A stretch of 64,000 nt of DNA, from assembly GCA_035496935.1 (NCBI GenBank), contig DATJED010000023.1, positions 310,001 to 374,000 of the forward strand, in the 5' to 3' direction. Position 1 is the first letter of the stretch. Every line of letters starts with the position of its first letter. The position numbers and the translations under genes are program-made. Of the stretch, positions 7,506-15,649 are shown one piece after another. The notes beneath the pieces are model-generated. The model worked only from the letters and a program-made list of their open reading frames with translations, did no database searches and was not told the DNA's origin. Source of the stretch: Pseudopedobacter sp035496935. Lineage in GTDB: Bacteria > Bacteroidota > Bacteroidia > Sphingobacteriales > Sphingobacteriaceae.

Positions 7506-7560
7506 GGTGATGAAGCAATCATGGCCCTGTGCACTTTGCCAAAACCATGATGGTTTCATT
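7506..7560 (-). repeat. 55-bp inverted-repeat element, copy A
   Basis: Imperfect palindrome with outer arms ATGAAGCAATCATG and CATGATGGTTTCAT and the core CCCTGTGCACTTTGCC. About 87 percent identical to copy B at 13283-13336. On the minus strand it ends 25 bp before the ATG of the DUF3347 gene. A short frame MKPSWFWQSAQ can be read through it but does not match copy B in frame, so an RNA or DNA structure is the better reading. Confidence 0.75.
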
Positions 7561-7582
7561 TGATGTTATTTAATGATTTTAA

Positions 7583-8746
7583 TTAATTGTTTTTTCCTGT
7601 TCTTAATTTGTACTCGCTTTCTAAAAGATAAACTCCGCTTATAACTACTTCCTCATCCTGCATTAAAATACTTTTTAGAAGTACGTTATCTTCGTTTTCC
7701 GAAGCTATTTCTACTGCTTTACGTACAAAACCATGGTCTTTTTTCACCCAAACGTAAGCGCCATTTTCTGTCCGGATAACCGCGTTTACGGGCAAAGTTA
7801 GCGCATCTTTCCGAGTATTGCTATTTAATCTTAAACTTGCCTTCATTCCTGGGAAATATAGACCATTTGTATTGGAAATGCTGGTGCGTAAAGCAATAAT
7901 TTGGCTGTTGCTATTCAAAGCTGGGCTTAAAAACTCCACTTTCGTTTTTTGCTCATTTGCATCGATAAGCACAGTAATAGGGTCGCCGACCTTAATTTTG
8001 TTTGCCTCTTGTGGATATAAATCAGCTTCTACCCAAACATTTTCCAAGTTATCTAAAGTGAAAACAGGTGTTCCTTCGCTTACATATTGTCCTTCGGCGA
8101 TAGTAATTTCTGTAATGACACCATTTTGTTGTGCATAAATGGTAATATACGGCTGTTGCGCATTGTCTTTTAAACGAGCGATTTCATTGTTATTCAAACC
8201 GTACAATTGCAATTTACTTTTACTGGCATCCGCCAATTTTTTATAAATACTTTCTGATGGAAATTCTTCCTGAAGCTTCTTGTTTAGCAAATATTCTTTC
8301 TGTAACGAAAGCAGTTCTTCGCTGTAAATTTTATACAATGGTGCGCCTTTTCTAATGCTAGCGCCGATTTCTTGCTGGTAAAGCTTATCCACTCGTCCGT
8401 TAAATTTACTCGAAATCACATAAGAACTTTCTGGGTTGCTTACCACACGGGCATTCAAAAGTGTGCTGTTTGAAAAAGCGCCCGATCGCATTTTTTGCGT
8501 TTTGATGTTCGCCAGTTTAATCTGATTTTCGTTCAAAATTATCTCGTCGGAGTTAGTGTCCTGCACCTTTACCAACTCCATCCCACAAATAGGGCAGGAG
8601 CCAGGTTTGTCCTCTACAATCTGCGGATGCATGGGGCATGTGTATTTTGTCGTTTCAGTGCTGTGTTGATGCTTTTCGTTAGTATTACTGTTGCAGGATA
8701 TTGCTAACATAGAAACGAAAAGAAATATATGAATTACATTTTTCAT
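7583..8746 (-). CDS. RND efflux periplasmic adaptor with heavy-metal-binding head (CusB-like)
   Basis: 387 residues. MKNVIHIFLFVSMLAISC is a lipoprotein signal with Cys18. A heavy-metal-binding domain follows at about 35-63 (YTCPMHPQ, PGSCPICGMELV), then a barrel-sandwich/hairpin region and beta-barrel of the HlyD/CusB type (GRVDKLYQQEIGASIRKG, GVITEITIAEGQYVSEGTPV, FFPGMKASLRL-like YFPGMKASLRL). Adaptors bridge the inner-membrane RND pump and the TolC-like channel and can hand metal to the pump. Its start ATG overlaps the stop of the preceding adaptor gene by 4 bp, so the two are one transcript. Confidence 0.9.
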   Translation of the reverse strand: MKNVIHIFLFVSMLAISCNSNTNEKHQHSTETTKYTCPMHPQIVEDKPGSCPICGMELVKVQDTNSDEIILNENQIKLANIKTQKMRSGAFSNSTLLNARVVSNPESSYVISSKFNGRVDKLYQQEIGASIRKGAPLYKIYSEELLSLQKEYLLNKKLQEEFPSESIYKKLADASKSKLQLYGLNNNEIARLKDNAQQPYITIYAQQNGVITEITIAEGQYVSEGTPVFTLDNLENVWVEADLYPQEANKIKVGDPITVLIDANEQKTKVEFLSPALNSNSQIIALRTSISNTNGLYFPGMKASLRLNSNTRKDALTLPVNAVIRTENGAYVWVKKDHGFVRKAVEIASENEDNVLLKSILMQDEEVVISGVYLLESEYKLRTGKNN

Positions 8747-10041
8747 TTGCTGTTGATAAAACTTTCGCTGTCTGTTAAATAACTGGCGTTTTTTGCGATT
8801 TCATCGCCTGATGATAAACCTTTTTTTACGAGCAGTTGATTGTCCGCTTTCGCTGATATTTGAACTTCCTTAGCTTTTAAACCATTTGCCGTTTTAATGA
8901 AAACCAGATTGTTTTCTCCGGATTGATAAACCGATTGTTGCGGAATCCAAATTCCTTTTATAGCCGGGTGTTTTACTGCTCCGGTAACCAATTCGCCTAT
9001 TTTATAGTGATGGTTGTGGTTATCAAGCACCACTCGTATAACTTTATAATTCTGATTGTTTTTAAAGAAAGGTTGTATAAAAGCAATACGGGTTTTATGG
9101 CTTTGGTCACCAATTTTAAGCTCCAATTCAGTTCCAATTTTTAACCACTCACTTTCTAAAGTGTTAATGTAAAACTCGACCCATAAACTATTGTTGTTAA
9201 AAACCTTAAATAGTAAATCACCGCTATTAATATACTGACCTTCTTTGATATTTAACGGATTATTTGCCAACTGTAGGTTTTGTTCATTACCGCCTTCCGG
9301 ATTTAAAAGATAACCGCTGTAATTGCTGTAAATATTGATGGTATAATCGGGTTTTCCGGTTTTTAAAATAGAATTGATCTGCTGGGCTGAAACACCCAAC
9401 AACCTCAGCTTTGTTTTCGTCTTATTCAGCAATTGCTCATCATTTCCCGATTTCAAAAAAAGAAGTTCCTGCTGAATCGCTACCAATTCGGGACTGTAAA
9501 CTTTTAACAATAGCTGTCCTTTTTTTATGGGCTCGAAATTGTATTTCACAAAACTTTTTTCAATTCGTCCGTTAACCCTTGCCGAAATGCTTTTTACGTT
9601 GTTGGTATTATAAGTGACATTTCCGTTCAAAGTAATTTCTGGAGCGTAGGAAGACGCTTTTACCACAAATGTTTCTGTAGTCGTTGGCGGAACATCCGTT
9701 AAACTGTCAATGGAATTTTTTTGATGATGTCCGTTATGAATCGGCGTTAAATCCATTCCGCAAATGGGACAGCTTCCCGGTTTATCTTTTATAATTTGAG
9801 GATGCATGGGACAAGTGTATTGCTGGCTGGTTTCTGCTTTTTTTGAATTGGAATTACAGGCAAAAAGGGAGATTATCGTCAAAAATAAAATTAGCCTAAA
9901 GTAGCGAGTAGTTAGTAGTGAGTAGTGAGATTTTGCTCGCGGGAAAAGACTTATTTTATCCGTAAAACTATTCCGCCACGCAAAACCATCAAGCAAATCT
10001 CTTTGCTCTTTGCTCTTTGCTATCGCTTCTCCAAAACGCAT
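8743..10041 (-). CDS. second RND periplasmic adaptor with heavy-metal-binding head, start displaced by repeats
   Basis: About 432 residues if the ATG at 10041 is used. The mature protein begins at the lipobox SLFACNSNS and continues with YTCPMHPQ and GSCPICGMDLTPI (metal-binding head), then the CusB-type adaptor fold (GRIEKSFVKYNFEPIKKG, GQYINSGDLLFKV, IPQQSVYQSG). A normal signal peptide would start near RYFRLILFLTIISLF, but no start codon is there; the upstream frame is open only through short-word arrays, giving a leader of about 61 residues. The frame is open even to 10173, overlapping the channel gene. The true start is uncertain; a non-AUG start or loss of function of the leader are both possible. 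Differs from the other adaptor, so not a recent duplicate. Confidence 0.75.
   Translation of the reverse strand: MRFGEAIAKSKEQRDLLDGFAWRNSFTDKISLFPRAKSHYSLLTTRYFRLILFLTIISLFACNSNSKKAETSQQYTCPMHPQIIKDKPGSCPICGMDLTPIHNGHHQKNSIDSLTDVPPTTTETFVVKASSYAPEITLNGNVTYNTNNVKSISARVNGRIEKSFVKYNFEPIKKGQLLLKVYSPELVAIQQELLFLKSGNDEQLLNKTKTKLRLLGVSAQQINSILKTGKPDYTINIYSNYSGYLLNPEGGNEQNLQLANNPLNIKEGQYINSGDLLFKVFNNNSLWVEFYINTLESEWLKIGTELELKIGDQSHKTRIAFIQPFFKNNQNYKVIRVVLDNHNHHYKIGELVTGAVKHPAIKGIWIPQQSVYQSGENNLVFIKTANGLKAKEVQISAKADNQLLVKKGLSSGDEIAKNASYLTDSESFINSK
9899..9931. repeat. degenerate word array (AGTAGTGAG)
   Basis: The words AGTAGCGAG, TAGTTAGTAGTGAG, TAGTGAG follow each other. On the minus strand they encode the SHYSLLTTRY stretch just before the signal peptide core of the second adaptor. 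Confidence 0.6.
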
Positions 10042-10070
10042 ATCTCTTTGCTCTTTGTTCTTTGTTCTTG
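9998..10070. repeat. two arrays of the 7-bp word CTCTTTG
   Basis: Array one (9998-10021) is TCTCTTTG followed by CTCTTTG copies; array two (10043-10070) is TCTCTTTGCTCTTTG with T-for-C variants. On the minus strand they read as NKEQRD and KSKEQRD in the open leader of the second adaptor. They sit just past the stop of the TolC-like gene (10094). Confidence 0.7.
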
Positions 10071-10093
10071 AATCTCCTAATCCATCCAAAAAG

Positions 10094-11338
10094 CTATCTC
10101 TCCACATTTTTCTCATATTCCACATACATTTTAAAATAATCTTTATACAAATTGAGGTAATCAATTTGCACATCGTTCAGCTCTTTCCAGCTGTTTAATA
10201 CCGCAGTTAAATCAGTTTTGTTTTCCTGATAATTGAGTAAAATAACCTCATAACTCTTTTGCAGAGCCGGTAAAATATGCTTTTGGTAGGTTTCCAGCTC
10301 GGTGCTGATGTGCGCTAAATGTTGTTCGTAGCTCTTTATCAATCCTGTAAGTTTATTTTGCAAATTATCTTTCTCGAGCTGTAAGGCATTGCGTTCAAAT
10401 TCGTTCGCTTTTAACTTGCTTTTATACCCTTTCGCCGACCATGGCGCAATTGGAATACTGATACCAGCCATCAAAGAAAACTGGTTGGACATCATATTGT
10501 TATACGGAAGCATGTGGTCAAAGGAAATGCTGAAATTGGGTTTAGCTTCATTTGCGATCATTTTATTTGCCAATTGCAAGCTGTTGATTTGCGCTTCCCT
10601 TTGTTGCATTACGCTTCGGTTCGCTACAACCGAATCCACATCCTCTATTAAATAATGACTGATGGTTAAACCCGTATCTAACTTTAAAGGAGCGTTATAA
10701 GCTTTGTTCATCAAAACATTCAACCTTATTTTACCGATGTGTGCATTTGCCAAAGCGGTAGTTAGTTTATTGTTAGCATCATAAACTTTCGCATCTAAAG
10801 CATAAATCTGGGCTAAATCAGCTTTGTTGTAAGTATATCTGATGTTTGCCACTTTTTTTAAGTTCCTCAAAACTTCGATATTTTTACTGATGAAATCGGC
10901 TTTATGTTCTTCTAGAATTACTTCATAATAATAGGAGCGAGCCAACGCTTTCAGATCGTTTAAATTGTTGTTTTTTTGAGCTTTAGTAATGTTTGCTTGA
11001 ACCGATAGATAAGCTTTTTCACTCTCGCTTTTGCTACGGTTTAGGATTTCCTGTTCGGCGGTAATCATTAATGCGCCGTCGCGTAAATTGCTTTCTCTGC
11101 CAAAGTTATTATAAGGCGTCATAAATGTACCTACGCCTATTTTTGGTGCCGTCCATGCGCCTGCACTTTCTACCAAAGCATCCTGTTGTTTAATTTGCTC
11201 ATCGTATATCTTTAGTTCGGGATTGTTGCTTTTAATAGCGTTTAAAACCGAATCTATCGAAATAAAATCCTGTGAAAACAGATTTAAATGCGCCCCCAGC
11301 ATCAGCGAAAGCGTTAAAATAGTTTTAGTGTGTAGCAT
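10094..11338 (-). CDS. TolC/CusC-like outer-membrane efflux channel
   Basis: 414 residues from the ATG at 11338, which gives a proper signal peptide (MLHTKTILTLSLMLGAHLNLFSQ, cleavage near residue 23) and a 14-bp overlap with the pump gene; the frame is open to 11374. The body has the long alternating helices of outer-membrane factors (LNAIKSNNPELKIYDEQIKQQDALVESAG, the ARSYYYEVI segment and a C-terminal KSYEVILLNYQENKTDLTAVLNSW). It should form the exit duct of the tripartite metal efflux system. No lipobox is seen, unlike Escherichia coli CusC. Confidence 0.9.
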   Translation of the reverse strand: MLHTKTILTLSLMLGAHLNLFSQDFISIDSVLNAIKSNNPELKIYDEQIKQQDALVESAGAWTAPKIGVGTFMTPYNNFGRESNLRDGALMITAEQEILNRSKSESEKAYLSVQANITKAQKNNNLNDLKALARSYYYEVILEEHKADFISKNIEVLRNLKKVANIRYTYNKADLAQIYALDAKVYDANNKLTTALANAHIGKIRLNVLMNKAYNAPLKLDTGLTISHYLIEDVDSVVANRSVMQQREAQINSLQLANKMIANEAKPNFSISFDHMLPYNNMMSNQFSLMAGISIPIAPWSAKGYKSKLKANEFERNALQLEKDNLQNKLTGLIKSYEQHLAHISTELETYQKHILPALQKSYEVILLNYQENKTDLTAVLNSWKELNDVQIDYLNLYKDYFKMYVEYEKNVER

Positions 11339-13259
11339 CCAACACCTCCATTTTTCCAAATTTTTTAAGCTCATATTCTTTGGTCATCAAAAAAATGAGC
11401 GGAGTAACTAATAAAATATGTGTGGAGGAAGTTAAAACGCCTCCAATCATCGGTAATACAATCGGTAGCATCACATCGCTACCTACGCCGTTGCTCCATA
11501 AAACCGGCACTAATCCAAACAGCGCAACGCAAACCGTCATGATTTTTGGTCGTAAACGCTTAGATGCGCCTCTGATCACATATTTTTTAATATCTTCTTT
11601 GGTGATGGTTTCCCGGCTATTGCCTTTCTCTTTAACCAATTGCTGCATGGCATCGTTCAAATAAATTACCATTACAACGCCGGTTTCCACCGCAATCCCG
11701 AACAAAGCAATGAAACCAACCGCGACTGCGATGGATAAATTAACACCGTAAAAGTAAACCAGATAGGCTCCACCGATTAAAGCAAAAGGTATGGTGACTA
11801 AACTTAAAAAAGCTTCTCTAACAGATTTGAAAGCTAGGTACAACGCTAGAAAAATGATGATGAGGACAATCGGCAGAATGAGCAATAATGTTTTTTCTCC
11901 ACGGATTAAATTCTCGTACTGACCGCTCCATTCTACAAAATAACCTTTTGGTAAACGCAGTTCGCTGTTTAGCTGGCTCATTGCTTCATTTACAGTGCTT
12001 CCTAAATCACGGTCACGAACGTTGAACATTACTGCGCCTCGCAATAAAGCATTTTCAGAGGTAATCATTGGCGGTCCATCGGCAAAAGAAAAATCAACCA
12101 CATTAGAAAGCGGGATAATCCCAGCATCGGGCGAGTTAATCGGAATGCGTTTTAATTTAGCGACGCTATTTCGATAATCTTCTCCCAAACGGATGGAGAT
12201 TCCAAAACGTTCTCTACCCTCAACGGTGTTTGCAAAAGCCACTCCTCCGATCGCAGACTCTACCACTTTATTTATGTCATTTACAGTTAATCCATAGCGA
12301 GTTAAAGCTTCTCTATTAATGTTTGCATTTAAATATTTTCCACCGGTAACGGGTTCTACATACAAGTCTTTTATGCCATTTATTCCGCCCAGCTTCTCCT
12401 TGATTTGCTCTTCTAATTTTGCAATTCCTTCTAAATCCTGACCGTAAACTTTAATGCCAACATCAGTGCGGATTCCGGTAGAAAGCATATTGATACGGTT
12501 GATGATGGGTTGAGTCCAACCGTTTATTACGCCCGGAATTTGAAGTTTTGCATCAAGTTCTTCCACAATTTTTTTCTTCGTCATTCCCTCACGCCATTGG
12601 CTTTTTGGCTTTAGCTGAATGATGGTTTCAATCATGTTGATAGGGGAATTATCGGTGGCGGTGTTGGCCCTGCCGGCTTTTCCTAAAACCTGCTCCACTT
12701 CTGGCGTAGCTTTAATGATCTTATCCTGAACCTGCAAAATCCGTTTGATTTCTGAGTTGGAAACATCGGGCAAAGTCACTGGCATAAACAGAATGGACTG
12801 TTCATTCAATGGAGGCATAAACTCTCGTCCCAAACTAAACAAAAGCGGAATGCTGATAACCAGAGCTAAAATATTTATTCCAATAGTTGTCTTACGATAT
12901 TTTAAACAAGCTTTAATAGCGGGCTCGTACATGCGTTCCAAAAATCGGTTGATGGGATTGTGGTTATCAGGTCTGAATCGTCCTTTCATAAAAAAGGAAA
13001 TTAAAACCGGCGCCAAAGTAATCACCAACAAAGCATCTACAATTAAAATAAAGGTTTTGGTATAAGCCAGCGGATGAAAAAGTTTTCCTTCCTGTCCGCC
13101 TAATAAAAACACCGGTAAAAAAGAAGTGATAATAATAACCGTAGAGTAAAAAACTCCGCGAGAAACCTGTTTACAAGCTTTTTCTATAATGTTCAGCCGT
13201 TCCTGATTGTCAAGTTTGACGTAGTTTTTATCGGAACGTTTTTTAAATATATTTTTCAT
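11325..13259 (-). CDS. CusA-like heavy-metal RND pump, C-terminal part
   Basis: 644 residues beginning MKNIFKKRSDKNYVKLDNQE and continuing with the CusA sequence EKACKQVSRGVFYSTVIIITSFLPVFLLGGQEGK (transmembrane helix 5 onward), helices 6-12, the second periplasmic porter half (MINRINMLSTGIRTDVGIK, GGKYLNANINREALTRYGL) and the C-terminal helices with IALFGIAVETGVVMVIYLNDA. Together with the next upstream frame it makes 1071 residues, the usual CusA/CzcA size with nothing obviously missing. The two parts are separated by 79 bp containing repeat copy B. If both are made, they would meet in the cytoplasmic loop between helices 4 and 5. Confidence 0.9.
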   Translation of the reverse strand: MKNIFKKRSDKNYVKLDNQERLNIIEKACKQVSRGVFYSTVIIITSFLPVFLLGGQEGKLFHPLAYTKTFILIVDALLVITLAPVLISFFMKGRFRPDNHNPINRFLERMYEPAIKACLKYRKTTIGINILALVISIPLLFSLGREFMPPLNEQSILFMPVTLPDVSNSEIKRILQVQDKIIKATPEVEQVLGKAGRANTATDNSPINMIETIIQLKPKSQWREGMTKKKIVEELDAKLQIPGVINGWTQPIINRINMLSTGIRTDVGIKVYGQDLEGIAKLEEQIKEKLGGINGIKDLYVEPVTGGKYLNANINREALTRYGLTVNDINKVVESAIGGVAFANTVEGRERFGISIRLGEDYRNSVAKLKRIPINSPDAGIIPLSNVVDFSFADGPPMITSENALLRGAVMFNVRDRDLGSTVNEAMSQLNSELRLPKGYFVEWSGQYENLIRGEKTLLLILPIVLIIIFLALYLAFKSVREAFLSLVTIPFALIGGAYLVYFYGVNLSIAVAVGFIALFGIAVETGVVMVIYLNDAMQQLVKEKGNSRETITKEDIKKYVIRGASKRLRPKIMTVCVALFGLVPVLWSNGVGSDVMLPIVLPMIGGVLTSSTHILLVTPLIFLMTKEYELKKFGKMEVLDATH

Positions 13260-13282
13260 TGTTTTATTTATCGATTTTTAGC

Positions 13283-13336
13283 GGTAATGAAGCAATCACC
13301 GCCCTGCGCACTTTGCCAAACTGTGATGGTTTCATT
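13283..13336 (-). repeat. 55-bp inverted-repeat element, copy B, in the CusA break
   Basis: 54 bp, same layout as copy A: arms ATGAAGCAATCACC and GTGATGGTTTCAT, core CCCTGCGCACTTTGCC. Where copy A pairs ATCAT with ATGAT, copy B pairs ATCAC with GTGAT, a compensatory change. On the minus strand it ends 23 bp before the ATG of the C-terminal pump frame. It could encode MKPSQFGKVRRAVIASLPLK and three more residues up to a TAA. Confidence 0.75.
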
Positions 13337-13338
13337 GT

Positions 13339-14622
13339 TTATTCCGATTTTGAGTTTAATTCTTCCTGACGCAAAGACAATTGTTTATAAGCGTTTTCCG
13401 ACATGATGATTCCATTGTCCACAATAACTCCGATAGCGAGCGCAATTCCAGTCAAAGACATAATATTCGAACTGATATCAAAGGCATTTAGCAAAATGAA
13501 ACTGGTAGCAATGGTAATGGGAATTTGGATGATGATGCTGATAGCACTTCGCCAGTGTAATAAAAATAGGAAAACAATCAAGGAAACCACAATCATTTCC
13601 TCAATCAGCGTGTTTCTTACACTGCTGATGGCTTCCTTAATTAATCCGCTTCTGTCGTAAACAATATTAAATTTTACACCATCGGGCAAACCTTTGGCTA
13701 CTTCTGCCATCTTCGCTTTTACCCGTGTAATTACTTCATCGGCATTTTCTCTGTAGCGCATCACCACAATTCCACCAACTGCTTCGCCTTCGCCATTTAA
13801 ATCAAAAATCCCCAAACGGCTGTCGCCAACCATTTGCACATTGGCAACATCTTTTATTTTTATCGGGATGGATTGATTGGTTTGTATGGCCAGGTTTTCA
13901 ATCTCTTCGATAGATTTTAAATAGCCTGAGGTTTTGATGATATAACCCATATCGCTCAGCTCAAACTTCCGTCCGCCAGCTTCGTTGTTGTTATTGTTTA
14001 CTGCGTCCATCACTTGGTTAATCCCAAGTTTAAAATAGCTCAGTTTGTTTGGGTCGATACTAATCTGGTATTGCTTCTGGAAACCGCCGAAAGAAGCAAT
14101 CTCACTCACGCCTTCAACATTTAGGAGGGCAAATTTCACGTACCAATCCTGTAAAGCCCTTTGTTCGCCGAGATCCATTCCCTGCGTATCTAAAGTGTAC
14201 CACAGCACATGTCCAACGCCGGTTCCGTCAGGACCTAAAGTAGGAGCAACGCCTGTGGGCAAAGTATTGTTAACGGTGCTCAGCTTTTCCAACACTCGGG
14301 AACGAGCCCAGTACGGGTCAACATCATCTTTAAAAATCACATAAATAAAGCTCATCCCAAACATGGAATTTGCCCGCACATATTTCACCTTAGGGATGCC
14401 CTGTAAGCCCGTAACCAATGGATAAGTAATTTGGTCTTCAATAATTTGCGGGCTTCGGCCTTGCCATTCGGTAAAAACAATTACCTGGTTTTCGGATAAA
14501 TCCGGAATAGCGTCAATTTTATTGGTTTGTATAGCAAACACGCCGAAACCAAAAATTACGATTGCTACTAAAAGCACCAGAAATCTATTGCGAAGTGATA
14601 ATGAAATCAGTTTCTCAATCAT
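13339..14622 (-). CDS. CusA-like heavy-metal RND pump, N-terminal part
   Basis: 427 residues: the amphipathic start and helix 1 (MIEKLISLSLRNRFLVLLVAIVIF), the first periplasmic porter half (DAIPDLSENQVIVFTEWQGR, YVRANSMFGMSFIYVIF, GPDGTGVGHVLWYTLD) and helices 2-4, ending with ALAIGVIVDNGIIMSENAYK, whose Asp is part of the proton relay, then a hydrophilic tail and TAA. An intact CusA would run on into helix 5. Proton-driven export of Cu(I)/Ag(I) or divalent metals from periplasm and cytosol is the family role. The heavy-metal subgroup is clear; which metal is not. Confidence 0.9.
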   Translation of the reverse strand: MIEKLISLSLRNRFLVLLVAIVIFGFGVFAIQTNKIDAIPDLSENQVIVFTEWQGRSPQIIEDQITYPLVTGLQGIPKVKYVRANSMFGMSFIYVIFKDDVDPYWARSRVLEKLSTVNNTLPTGVAPTLGPDGTGVGHVLWYTLDTQGMDLGEQRALQDWYVKFALLNVEGVSEIASFGGFQKQYQISIDPNKLSYFKLGINQVMDAVNNNNNEAGGRKFELSDMGYIIKTSGYLKSIEEIENLAIQTNQSIPIKIKDVANVQMVGDSRLGIFDLNGEGEAVGGIVVMRYRENADEVITRVKAKMAEVAKGLPDGVKFNIVYDRSGLIKEAISSVRNTLIEEMIVVSLIVFLFLLHWRSAISIIIQIPITIATSFILLNAFDISSNIMSLTGIALAIGVIVDNGIIMSENAYKQLSLRQEELNSKSE

Positions 14623-14695
14623 TAATAAAGAATAAAATAAATGGAATTAGCTCGGAAATCCAAGCTTTAGAATTTAAAGGAAAGAAAGGTAAATT

Positions 14696-15139
14696 CTAAT
14701 TACGGAATTGCTGTAGCAAGATGTATAAACCTTGCTTTAGTAGCGGAAAAAGGGATATGTCCGTCTCTTCTTTTTCTTCTTTTTCGGCTGTAGAATCAAC
14801 ACTAAAAAGACTGGTAAAGTAGTGATTGATAAAGGTGAAAGTCTTGCTTAAAGAAGATTCGTCTTTTTTCTTTACTGGATTTACCTGTGTGTCGGTTTTA
14901 GCTGAGATATGCTTGTTTTGGCAACAAGTATCTACTTTTTTAAAAGAAGTGGCTTTTGTATTTGCGTCGCAAGGTTGTTTTGCAACCAATTTTTGCATTC
15001 CGCAATCGTCATCTTTTTGATTTAACGAAACATTCTGCAGTTCGCCGGCACAATAATGCAGGTTTACAGCCATCCCCGATGAGGTAATAAACACCATCAG
15101 CGAAAGCAATAAAACCAAACCCGAGCGGAATTTTTTCAT
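14696..15139 (-). CDS. HYC_CC_PP family protein
   Basis: 147 residues. It starts with a hydrophobic signal (MKKFRSGLVLLLSLMVFITSSG) followed by NLHYCAGELQNV, then a paired cysteine in VDTCCQNKH and further cysteines (DDCGMQK, QPCDANT), the motif pattern that names the family. The family usually sits at the head of Bacteroidota copper/heavy-metal loci, and here it lies 73 bp upstream of the pump, suggesting it is the first gene of the operon and a periplasmic or membrane-bound metal sensor or scavenger. The C-terminal PP part is weak in this copy. Its ATG is only 5 bp after a minus-7 box. Confidence 0.8.
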   Translation of the reverse strand: MKKFRSGLVLLLSLMVFITSSGMAVNLHYCAGELQNVSLNQKDDDCGMQKLVAKQPCDANTKATSFKKVDTCCQNKHISAKTDTQVNPVKKKDESSLSKTFTFINHYFTSLFSVDSTAEKEEKEETDISLFPLLKQGLYILLQQFRN

Positions 15140-15144
15140 TTCCT

Positions 15145-15152
15145 CAAAATTA
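15145..15152 (-). promoter_or_regulatory. minus-7 box TAATTTTG, 5 bp before the metal-locus start codon
   Basis: Perfect TAnnTTTG on the minus strand at 15152-15145, then AGGAA and ATG. A start of transcription 4-6 bp after the box would give no leader. No TTG is at the usual minus-33 distance. Confidence 0.45.
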
Positions 15153-15279
15153 AAAGATTTTTTTAATATTACCTAAGATAATGAAAATGTTACTTTTAAA
15201 TCCGGATTGCATTTTGGTAATTGCTCATGAAAATGTGTTTAGCTATATTACAACGATTTAAAAAATTCAGCGTTTTACA

Positions 15280-15543
15280 ATGTTAACTCCAAATCACCAT
15301 AACGATTCTGAGAAAATTCAGTTTCTATATCTATTGTCAGAAATGCGGAAATTGAGAAAAGATATGGGCGGTTATATTGAGCATTATTATCATAATGAAG
15401 ATACCATTGTTGTGAAATTGACCAATGGCATTTTAAAAATTGAGGAAAAGTTTTTAGAACAATATTCTGCGGAACGCACCGAACCCTTTGATAAAGAGCT
15501 ACGAAAATTGGCTGACGGCTTTGTTGTTTCAACCATAATTTAA
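15280..15543 (+). CDS. small hypothetical protein
   Basis: 87 residues, charged, no signal peptide or membrane segment. The order is a helical N terminus (SEKIQFLYLLSEMRKLRKDMGGY), two strands (EDTIVVKLTNGILKIEEKF) and a C-terminal helix. I do not recognise the family. It stands alone between the divergent metal locus and the DUF255 gene, with its own ATG just after TTTTACA. The frame on the opposite strand is a shadow. Confidence 0.55.
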   Translation: MLTPNHHNDSEKIQFLYLLSEMRKLRKDMGGYIEHYYHNEDTIVVKLTNGILKIEEKFLEQYSAERTEPFDKELRKLADGFVVSTII

Positions 15544-15649
15544 ACGAGCGTTAACAGTTTCCTTTCCTCGAGTTAAGCCTTTCATCGGTATAAACTTTGA
15601 TGATTAACAATTCGCAAGCATAGAAAACCCATCTTTGAAAAAATATAAA

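Noticed and set aside
7506..7560. Small peptide gene MKPSWFW... inside the inverted repeat
   Set aside because: The corresponding frame in copy B gives a different peptide after MKPS, while the stem pairing is kept, so selection seems to be on structure. A conserved micro-peptide in another frame (RA-IAS-PLK) was considered but copy A has no separate stop before the gene.
9998..10070. CRISPR-like array
   Set aside because: The repeat words are 7 bp, contiguous and degenerate, with no spacers and no cas genes in the window.
11325..14622. CusA split as a plain sequencing frameshift
   Set aside because: The halves are separated by 79 bp that contain a recognisable repeat with its own second copy elsewhere; a one- or two-base error cannot explain it.
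15275..15532. Minus-strand 85-residue frame opposite the small hypothetical gene
   Set aside because: Shadow frame; the plus-strand frame has more protein-like composition and a better start.
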